Shown: one piece after another, positions 1 to 6,074 of the stretch
Layout of the letters: every line of letters starts with the position of its first letter
Position numbering within the stretch: position 1 is the stretch's first letter
Assembly (NCBI GenBank): GCA_050734915.1
Contig: JBOHUX010000087.1
Location: 1 to 9,411 of the forward strand
Direction: 5' to 3'
DNA: 9,411 nucleotides
DNA from: JBOHUX01 sp050734915
Lineage (GTDB): Bacteria; Chloroflexota; Dormibacteria; Dormibacterales; Dormibacteraceae
Notes under the pieces: model-generated
Databases searched by the model: none
Told to the model about the DNA's origin: nothing
The model's input: only the letters and a program-made list of their open reading frames with translations
Translations under genes and position numbers: made by a program

Positions 1-1062
1 TGCCCGGTGGCGGTCGACGTTTTCGCCGGCAACACCGCCGACCCCAACACGGTGGCTGCTCAGGTGGACAAGATCAAGCAGCGCTTCGGCATCGCCGAAG
101 TGGTCTTGGTTGGCGACCGGGGGATGTTGACCTCGGCCCGCATCGAGGCCCTCAAGTCGGTGGGGGGCATGGGCTGGATCTCGGCCCTGCGCAGCCCCCA
201 GATCGCGGCCCTGGTCAAAGGCGGCCACCTGCAGTTGAGCCTGTTCGACCAGCGCAACCTGGCCGAGATCAGCTCTCCCGACTTCCCCGGTGAGCGCCTG
301 ATCGTGTGCAAGAACCCGGCCCTGGCCGAGGACCGGGCCGGTAAGCGCGAGGAGCTCCTGCTGGCCACCGAGCGCGAGCTCGACAAGGTGGTGGAGGCAG
401 GTCGCGCTGGCCGTCTCAAGAGCCGGGAGGCGACCGGGCTGCGGGTGGGCCGGATCCTGGGTCAGTACAAGGTCGGCAAGCACTTCCAGGTCGACATCAC
501 CGAGAGCGGGTTCGGCTACCGGCGCGACACCGCCGGAATCGAGGCCGAGGCCGCTCTCGACGGTCTTTACGTCATCCGTACCAGCGTCGCGGAGGGCAAG
601 CTCGCCGCCTCCGAGGTGGTGCGCAGCTACAAGCTGCTGGCCGGTGTGGAGCGAGCCTTCAAGACCATGAAGTCGGTCGACCTCCAGGTCCGGCCGGTGC
701 ACCACAGACTGGCCGACCGGGTCCGGGCCCACATCTTCATCTGCATGCTCGCCTACTACGTGCGCTGGCACCTGGAGCGGGCCTGGGTGCCGTTGCTGTT
801 CAAGGACGAGGCCAAGCCGGTGGCGGAGGACGTGGTGGCGCCCGCGCGGCGCTCCTCAGCGGCCCTGGCCCAAGCCCGTACTCAGCGCTTGGCCGACGGC
901 ACTCCGGTGCACAGCTTCCGCAGCCTGCTCGCCAACCTGGCCGGCCTGACCAGGAACACAGTCCGTGTCCCGTCCACGGCGGCTACCTTCGACAAGCTGG
1001 CCCTGCCTTCGCCGCTCCAGGCTCGCGCTCTGGCCCTGCTCGGTCTCACTCCCTCGTTGTAG
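1..1062 (+). CDS. IS1634-like (IS4 superfamily) DDE transposase, 5'-truncated by window edge
   Basis: The frame is open from base 1 to the TAG at 1060-1062 (353 codons), so the start lies outside the window; the GTG at 7 is only an internal in-frame codon. The product would cut and join insertion-sequence DNA. The stretch VFAGNTADP (about 16-42), then the VGDRG motif with the second catalytic Asp at 115-117, fit IS1634-type transposases. The catalytic Glu is at 649-651 inside the IS4-superfamily signature Y-x2-(R)-x3-E-x6-K: Tyr, Glu and Lys are spaced correctly, but Leu replaces the usual Arg. DGLYVIRT (about 559-582), typical of the family, precedes it. No frameshift or internal stop is seen, so the visible part looks intact. 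The first catalytic Asp and the left end are not in view. It runs toward the convergent minus-strand operon. The family call is firm; activity cannot be judged. Confidence 0.9.
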   Translation, partial: CPVAVDVFAGNTADPNTVAAQVDKIKQRFGIAEVVLVGDRGMLTSARIEALKSVGGMGWISALRSPQIAALVKGGHLQLSLFDQRNLAEISSPDFPGERLIVCKNPALAEDRAGKREELLLATERELDKVVEAGRAGRLKSREATGLRVGRILGQYKVGKHFQVDITESGFGYRRDTAGIEAEAALDGLYVIRTSVAEGKLAASEVVRSYKLLAGVERAFKTMKSVDLQVRPVHHRLADRVRAHIFICMLAYYVRWHLERAWVPLLFKDEAKPVAEDVVAPARRSSAALAQARTQRLADGTPVHSFRSLLANLAGLTRNTVRVPSTAATFDKLALPSPLQARALALLGLTPSL

Positions 1063-1083
1063 CCAGAACCTGCATCGCTCAGC

Positions 1084-1101
1084 CGAGTTCAGCCGAACTC
1101 G
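1084..1101. repeat. Perfect hairpin just downstream of the transposase, possible IS end or terminator
   Basis: CGAGTTC-AGCC-GAACTCG is a perfect 7-bp inverted repeat with a 4-base loop, 22 bases after the transposase stop. A related imperfect partner follows at 1111-1123, whose reverse complement reads AGCCGAAGTTCCT, so AGCCGA(A)GTTC occurs in both orientations. No T-run follows, so a classical intrinsic terminator is not supported. The position fits the right-terminal region of an insertion sequence, but the left end is outside the window and the exact terminal repeat cannot be confirmed. Confidence 0.5.
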
Positions 1102-1340
1102 CGGCGACGCAGGAACTTCGGCTTAGCGTGACGTTGACTGGGACCGTTGGTCCGACGCGCCTGCCTGCCGCCCGAGAGGTCGGAGGGGACACAACCTGCT
1201 GGGTCGGCGACTACGACATGTTGTATCCCGCCTACGGGAGGGCTGATCAGCCTCAGCGCACGAGGAGGGTGAGCCAGGGCCAGCGGCGCTTCCCGGGCGG
1301 CGGGCCTGTGGGCGGGCAGGGCGGCCACGGGCGACCTGGC
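1102..1340. other. Non-coding stretch between IS end and the AAA+ gene
   Basis: Between the IS hairpin and the stop of the AAA+ gene I see no convincing gene. A 79-codon minus-strand frame (1089-1328) starts with GTG without a ribosome site and encodes a Pro/Arg-rich composition typical of chance frames in GC-rich DNA. A perfect 12-bp palindrome, GGCTGATCAGCC, lies at 1241-1252. The IS/host junction is probably in the first part of this stretch, but it cannot be placed without the other end. Confidence 0.5.
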
Positions 1341-1365
1341 TCAGACTCCGACAGGCGCCCTGCCC
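1314..1365 (-). terminator. Long-loop inverted repeat spanning the end of the operon
   Basis: GGGCAGGGCG (1314-1323) and CGCCCTGCCC (1356-1365) are perfect 10-bp inverted arms with a 32-base loop that contains the TGA stop of the AAA+ gene (1341-1343). In the mRNA this could form a stable GC stem at the end of the operon. The loop is long and no U-run follows, so a role in termination or mRNA 3' protection is only tentative. Confidence 0.3.
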
Positions 1366-4300
1366 TCCCCCCTTCTCCGCCGCCAGGCCATGACCTGGCG
1401 GAGCAAGTCCTCCTTGCCCACCTGGCGGGGCCCCTCGGCGTTCATGAACGCGTTCTCCGCTGCGCTCGCGCAGAGGCTCTCGATATCGGCACCACTCATG
1501 CCTTCGGTCTCCACCGCCAGACGCTCGAGGTCCAGGTCAGGGCCGACTCGCAGCCGGCCTGTGAACTTCTCCAGCATGGCGCGCCTGTTCTCGGGCGTCG
1601 GCAACGGGATCTCGATCTCCCTGCCCAGCCGGCCCCCGCGCCGGATGGCAGGGTCGACCCGGTCGGGCAGGTTGGTTGCCCCCAACACGAAGACGCCGGG
1701 CGTGGAGTCGATCCCGTCCAACTGCTGGAGGAATTCGGTCACCACGGACTCTTGCTCGCCGCCTCCGGGACCGTCACTCCGGCGGGCCGGGAGCAGAGCG
1801 TCGATCTCATCGATGAAGATGATGGTGGGGGTGGCCGCGCGGGCCCGTTCGAACAGCTCGGCGACCTTTTTGGCGCTCTCCCCCACCCACTTGGAGACCA
1901 GGTCCGACCCCTTGGCCGAGATGAACCCCACGTCCCCCTCCAGCTGTGACGCGAGGACCTGCGCGATGGTGGTCTTGCCGGTGCCGGGCGGACCGTAGAG
2001 CAGCGCGCCGGTCGGCGGCTTGAGGCCGAACTCGATGGCCGCGGCCGGGTTGGCGATCATCCCCGCCAGCCTGCGCAGCTCGCCGAGCGTCTCCTCCGGC
2101 AGGATGAGGTCGCTCCAGTCCCGGCGCTCGACGCGCGCAACCCGGCGCCGGCGTCTCAGCACGGCTTCGAAGTCCCCCTGCGTGACCGCCCGGGGACCCT
2201 CCGCCCGCTCGTACGCGAAGGCGGCCGCGTCCTGGCAGACCGCCTCTATGTCGGCCCCGCTGAGGCGCTCCGTGAGCCTGGTCAAGGAGGCGACGTCGAG
2301 GGGGCCTTCGAGTTGCAGGCGGCGGGTGTGCAGCTCGAAGAGGCGGCGCCTCTCGCCCTCGTTGGGGAGCGGTATCTCGATCCTGCGTCCCAGGCGGCCG
2401 CCCCGAAGGACCGCGGGGTCGATCTTGTCGGGCAGGTTGGTGGCCCCGAGCACGAACACCCCGGGCGTGGAGTCGATCCCGTCCAGCTGCTGGAGGAACT
2501 CGGTCACCAGCGATGCGTCAGCTCCGCCCCCGGGCCCCGCCCCCTCCTGACCGCGCTTGGGCAAGAGGGCTTCCAGCTCGTCGATGAAGATGATGGCGGG
2601 GGCGCCCTCACGAGCCCGGTCGAACAGGTCCTTGAGATTCTTGGAGCCCTCGCCCACGAACTTGCTGACGAGATCGGAGCCCTTGGCAGGGAGAAAGCTG
2701 ACGCGGCCTTTGAGCTCGGTCGCGATGGCGCGCGCGACGGTGGTCTTGCCGGTCCCGGGAGCACCGTAGAGGAGGGCGCCCCGGGGGGGATCCACGCCCA
2801 TCTCGCGCGCGCCCCGCGGGTCCGCGATCAGCCGGGCCAGACTCTGGAGCTCGGCCTTGGTCCTCTCCGGCAGGATGAGCTCGTCCCATCCCACAGGGCT
2901 GAGGGTCGGGGCGTCCTTGCCACGCTGGTCCAAGAGCGCCAGCTCGAGGTCCGGGAGGTCCAGGAGCGGAGAGGCGGCCCCCTCACGCACCGCACGCTCG
3001 ACCGCCTTCAGCTTGGCCGCCTCGACGACGGCGGTGACGAAGGCCGCGGAGCGCCCCTGCGTGTCGGCGACCAGGGAGTCGAGGGGGATCGAGGGGACCG
3101 CGGGCAGTCCCCGCAGGCGCGCCTCGAAGATGGCGCGGCGGGCCTCGCCGTCCGGGAGGTCGACGCGGATCCGGAAGTCGAAGCGTCCCGGGCGCACCAC
3201 GGCCGGGTCGAGTGCCTCGACGTCGTTGGTGGCCGCCATCACGATCACGCCCGGCTCTCGGCGCACGGCCTCCAGGCTCCGCAGCAGCTGGCCCACGACC
3301 TGGGACTGGAACTGCTCGTTGCCGGAGGCGCCGCGCTTCCCGGCGATGGAGTCGAACTCATCCAGAAGGAGAAGGCAGGGTCGGCTCTGGACCGCGGTCG
3401 CGAAGGCCTCCTGGATCTTCTTCTCGGTCTCCCCCATCCACTTGCTGGTCAGATCCCCTCCGGTCAGGTGCAGAAAGCTCATCTTGTACTCGCCGGCCGT
3501 GGCCCGGGCGATGGTGGTCTTGCCGGTGCCCGGGGGACCGTGGAGGAGCACGCCGTTGACGTTCACGCGCAGCTGCTCCATCGCGGAGGCGTTCTCGATC
3601 AGCACGCCGAGCGTCTCGCGGATCTGCTTTTTGAGCGCCTCCATGCCCCCGATGTCGGCCAGTGTCGGAAGCTGGTCCGGGTCCTCGACCGGGAAGCTGG
3701 ATCTCTCCCCGCCCAGGTCGGGGATGTTCGGCTGGAGCGCGTTCAGGCAGGCGCGGAGCCGGTAAGAAACGTCGTCTGTCATCAGCAGCGTGGCCCCGCC
3801 CTGGAAGTTGAGGCCGAAGAGCTCCTGGCAGACCACGCCCGCGATCACGAGGGGATCGTCGACGCCCTCGACAGCCTTTCGGAGCCGGGCGGACCTGGGG
3901 TGGTCGGCGGCCCACCGCAGGAATGCGGAGCGGACCTTGGAGGCCAGCTCGGCGGTCTTGTCATCGACGTTGTCGTCGAGCGGGGTGAAGCTGCAGGTGG
4001 GAACGTTCGTCGGCCGCGCGCTGGGCACGAGTCGGAACAGGAGGCCTGGCGCGAAGAAGAGCCCCATGAGGCCGCGCCCGACCGAGTTCTGCGTACCGTC
4101 CTGAAGCCCGGCGGTCTTGGTGACTCGGACCCTGCGGAGTCCCTCCACGACGACCAGCGGTTCCGACTCGACCACGCGCGCCTCGGTCGCGAACTCGGAC
4201 GCCATGCCGCCGCTCAGAGGCACGAAGACGAGGTGTTCGCCGCTGCCCGCCAGGCGCTTCAGAATCCCCGGCCAAGGCCCGTGGAGGCGGTCCTCGGTGA

Positions 4301-4634
4301 ACTCGAACCTCCCGTGCGGGAAGATCATGCCGTCGGTGACGCGGAAGGCCTTGAGGGCCCCCCGTCCGGCCGTCCGGCCGCGCGCGTAGTAGACGGGGGC
4401 CACGACCACGACCCCGAGCACGAGGGCCCAGACCACGGCCGCTCCGCCGTTGCCGGTGAGGAGGTCGATCAAGACGATGAGGGCCAGGACCAGGTAGACG
4501 GCCGAGGCCACGATCCTCTTCCACCAGGTGCCGGAACGGAACCCCGGCAGCCACGCCAGCCGCGGTGACTCGAAGGCAGCCCGGACCTGGGCGGTGGCCG
4601 CCGGGGACTCGTGCTCCGGCTTGTGGTCAAGCAT
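1341..4634 (-). CDS. Membrane-anchored triple AAA+ ATPase (Cdc48/classical AAA clade)
   Basis: A 1097-aa protein likely to use ATP hydrolysis to unfold or thread a substrate at the inner face of the membrane. Residues about 41-59 and 64-83 are hydrophobic and should form two membrane helices. Residues about 84-325 form an unrecognised domain. Three AAA+ modules follow. Module 1: Walker A GPPGTGKTT at 366-374, Walker B LLLLDEFDS at 421-429, Asn470, and RPGRFD with Arg481/Arg484. Module 2: GAPGTGKTT at 624-632, IIFIDELEA at 681-689, RGGRLG at 744-749. Module 3: GPPGTGKTT at 881-889, IIFIDEID at 938-945, RGGRLG at 999-1004. Pore-loop aromatics are present in all three (Trp399, Phe659, Trp916). 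The frame is open for another 257 codons upstream, but that part overlaps the preceding gene and is low-complexity. The ATG at 4634 has GGAGG seven bases before it and overlaps the upstream stop by 8 bases, which fixes the start and suggests translational coupling. Cdc48-type proteins normally carry two AAA modules and no membrane anchor. The substrate is unknown. Confidence 0.93.
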   Translation of the reverse strand: MLDHKPEHESPAATAQVRAAFESPRLAWLPGFRSGTWWKRIVASAVYLVLALIVLIDLLTGNGGAAVVWALVLGVVVVAPVYYARGRTAGRGALKAFRVTDGMIFPHGRFEFTEDRLHGPWPGILKRLAGSGEHLVFVPLSGGMASEFATEARVVESEPLVVVEGLRRVRVTKTAGLQDGTQNSVGRGLMGLFFAPGLLFRLVPSARPTNVPTCSFTPLDDNVDDKTAELASKVRSAFLRWAADHPRSARLRKAVEGVDDPLVIAGVVCQELFGLNFQGGATLLMTDDVSYRLRACLNALQPNIPDLGGERSSFPVEDPDQLPTLADIGGMEALKKQIRETLGVLIENASAMEQLRVNVNGVLLHGPPGTGKTTIARATAGEYKMSFLHLTGGDLTSKWMGETEKKIQEAFATAVQSRPCLLLLDEFDSIAGKRGASGNEQFQSQVVGQLLRSLEAVRREPGVIVMAATNDVEALDPAVVRPGRFDFRIRVDLPDGEARRAIFEARLRGLPAVPSIPLDSLVADTQGRSAAFVTAVVEAAKLKAVERAVREGAASPLLDLPDLELALLDQRGKDAPTLSPVGWDELILPERTKAELQSLARLIADPRGAREMGVDPPRGALLYGAPGTGKTTVARAIATELKGRVSFLPAKGSDLVSKFVGEGSKNLKDLFDRAREGAPAIIFIDELEALLPKRGQEGAGPGGGADASLVTEFLQQLDGIDSTPGVFVLGATNLPDKIDPAVLRGGRLGRRIEIPLPNEGERRRLFELHTRRLQLEGPLDVASLTRLTERLSGADIEAVCQDAAAFAYERAEGPRAVTQGDFEAVLRRRRRVARVERRDWSDLILPEETLGELRRLAGMIANPAAAIEFGLKPPTGALLYGPPGTGKTTIAQVLASQLEGDVGFISAKGSDLVSKWVGESAKKVAELFERARAATPTIIFIDEIDALLPARRSDGPGGGEQESVVTEFLQQLDGIDSTPGVFVLGATNLPDRVDPAIRRGGRLGREIEIPLPTPENRRAMLEKFTGRLRVGPDLDLERLAVETEGMSGADIESLCASAAENAFMNAEGPRQVGKEDLLRQVMAWRRRRGEGRAPVGV

Positions 4635-6072
4635 GCGATCGCCTCCATGACTTGCTCTCCGAGGGGGGATCGTGGGCGTGGGTGAGAAGGCGCTCGTCGC
4701 GCTTGGCCTGCTGCAGCCGCGAGGCGGCGGCGCGGATGCCCTCCTTGTCGTCCGAGACGCGTGCCTTGAGCCAGTCCGACTGAGCCCGGCCCTGCTCCGC
4801 ACGGAGGCGGTCCACCAGCTCCTGGCGCGCCGACTCTTCCAGCCGGCCCAGACTCGAGAGCGCGATCGCCTCGTCGACCCCCGCCTGCTCGAGGTCGGCC
4901 CGCGCCTGGCGCCAGGCGTCCTCCTGGTTGCCATGGGCGAGCCGCTGCATGTCGGCCAGGGCGCGGGCCTGGTTCTGCCGGGCGGACTCGAGCGCGCGCT
5001 CGGGGTCGCCGAGGTCGGAGACCGAGCGTCCGGCTCCGTCCAGAGCCTGCCGGATGCCGGGGCGAGCGGCCGCGGCGCGGGCCACGACCAGCTCCTGCCG
5101 CGGCTGGGCGGCAGGTGCGTCAGGGTCGGCCAGCCCCGCCCGGCAGCGCGCGGCCTCGGCCTGGAGCTCCGGGTAGGCGGACTCCAGGACCTGAAGCTTG
5201 GTCTCGTCCGACATGGCGGGAAAGTCCGGCCGGTGAGCGCGGTCAGCCCAGAGCTCGTCGATCCTGGCCGCCACGTCGGGGGAGGCCGCGTACCGCCCGG
5301 CCTCCGGATGGGGGCGCCGGGTGGCGGCCAGCCAGGCCAGCTGGGGCTCGTGCAGACCTCCGGAGAAGTCAGCTGGCGGCCGGCCCAGCCTCTCGAGGCG
5401 GGCACTCTCGGCCTTCACCCGCCCGGGGACAGAGCCCATGTGGGCGGCGCCCCGCTCGGCTTCGCTCCAACGGGGCCCCTGCAGCCACGCCGGGGGGGTG
5501 GCCGGTCGCTCGACCCCGAAGTGCGCCTGGGCGTAGTCGTCCAGGGCCGGGAGCTCCCTCTCCATGGCCCGGCCGGCGTCCCGCAGCCCCGCCCACGCCT
5601 GCTCGTAGGCGTCCCGGGCGGAGAGGAGCCGACCATGCTCGGCCTCCAACCCGACCGCCGCCTCGCCAGAGGGAGAGGGGCGTCCCTCGAACCGCGCCCG
5701 CGCGCGCGTCCAGCCCTCGCACGCGGTTCCCGCGGCCTCCACCTCGCGGAAGAGCCGTTCGGCGTCCTCCCTGACCCCGACCGGGGTGCGCGCCTGCACG
5801 GCCTCGTAGCCCGCGCGGGCGGCCTCCAGGTGGCTCCGGCAGTCCAGACTCAGCTCCGGGTCGCGCATGGCGGCGTCGAGGTCGCCCCAGGTCGCCGAGA
5901 GGTGGTAGCGCATGTCCTGCCAGGCGGCCAGGTCCTGGCCCAGGCGGCGGTCCGCCGCGATCCTGTCCCGGAGGCCCTCCATGGCCTTGAGGTGCTCACG
6001 CTCCCGCCACGCCTTCAGCTCGGCTAGGACGAGCGCACCGCCGGGCTTGATCAGCCCTCCGATCGGCTCCAC
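4627..6072 (-). CDS. Unrecognised helical, Ala/Arg/Glu-rich protein (481 aa), middle gene of the operon
   Basis: I do not recognise a family. The sequence is dominated by Ala, Arg, Glu, Leu and Gln, with long stretches likely to be helical or coiled coil (about residues 13-60, 80-120, 140-180 and 355-465). Between them lies a Pro/Gly/Trp-containing middle (about 185-300). There is no signal peptide, no membrane segment, and no visible nucleotide-binding or metal-binding motif, so it is probably cytoplasmic. It starts with GTG at 6072, two bases after the TAG of the VirD4-like gene, with only a weak ribosome site, so translation probably depends on coupling. Its 3' end overlaps the AAA+ start by 8 bases. 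The minus frame shows strong third-position GC, and the antisense frame (4672-6027) has the Gly/Pro/Arg-rich look of a shadow. Its place between two ATPases suggests an adaptor or substrate-delivery subunit, which is inference only. Confidence 0.82.
   Translation of the reverse strand: MEPIGGLIKPGGALVLAELKAWREREHLKAMEGLRDRIAADRRLGQDLAAWQDMRYHLSATWGDLDAAMRDPELSLDCRSHLEAARAGYEAVQARTPVGVREDAERLFREVEAAGTACEGWTRARARFEGRPSPSGEAAVGLEAEHGRLLSARDAYEQAWAGLRDAGRAMERELPALDDYAQAHFGVERPATPPAWLQGPRWSEAERGAAHMGSVPGRVKAESARLERLGRPPADFSGGLHEPQLAWLAATRRPHPEAGRYAASPDVAARIDELWADRAHRPDFPAMSDETKLQVLESAYPELQAEAARCRAGLADPDAPAAQPRQELVVARAAAARPGIRQALDGAGRSVSDLGDPERALESARQNQARALADMQRLAHGNQEDAWRQARADLEQAGVDEAIALSSLGRLEESARQELVDRLRAEQGRAQSDWLKARVSDDKEGIRAAASRLQQAKRDERLLTHAHDPPSESKSWRRSHA
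4642..4646 (-). promoter_or_regulatory. Ribosome binding site deciding the AAA+ start
   Basis: On the minus strand GGAGG is followed by seven bases (CGATCGC) and then the ATG at 4634. It lies inside the last codons of the 481-aa gene. It supports starting the AAA+ protein at MLDHKPEH rather than at the far-upstream start allowed by the open frame. Confidence 0.8.
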
Positions 6073-6074
6073 GC

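Noticed and set aside
1089..1328. 79-codon minus-strand frame after the AAA+ gene
   Set aside because: It has a GTG start without a ribosome site, covers the probable IS end and has a chance-like Arg/Pro-rich composition.
1665..2508. The 79-base near-repeats considered as a mobile or recombination repeat
   Set aside because: They lie in the same frame at equivalent positions of two homologous AAA+ modules, so domain duplication explains them.
2313..4568. 751-codon open frame on the plus strand opposite the AAA+ gene
   Set aside because: It is fully antisense to strongly conserved AAA+ motifs, has Gly/Arg/Asp/Pro-rich low-information content and no recognisable domain. Long antisense frames are expected in DNA with such high third-position GC.
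4635..5405. 257-codon N-terminal extension of the AAA+ frame
   Set aside because: It overlaps the 481-aa gene, is Pro/Ser/Arg-rich without structure, and the internal ATG at 4634 has an ideal GGAGG ribosome site followed by a typical N-terminus leading into membrane helices.
4672..6027. 451-codon plus-strand frame opposite the 481-aa gene
   Set aside because: The minus frame has operon coupling at both ends and a helical composition, while the plus frame is Gly/Pro/Arg-rich with no ribosome site. I keep the minus strand, with slightly lower confidence because neither frame matches a family.
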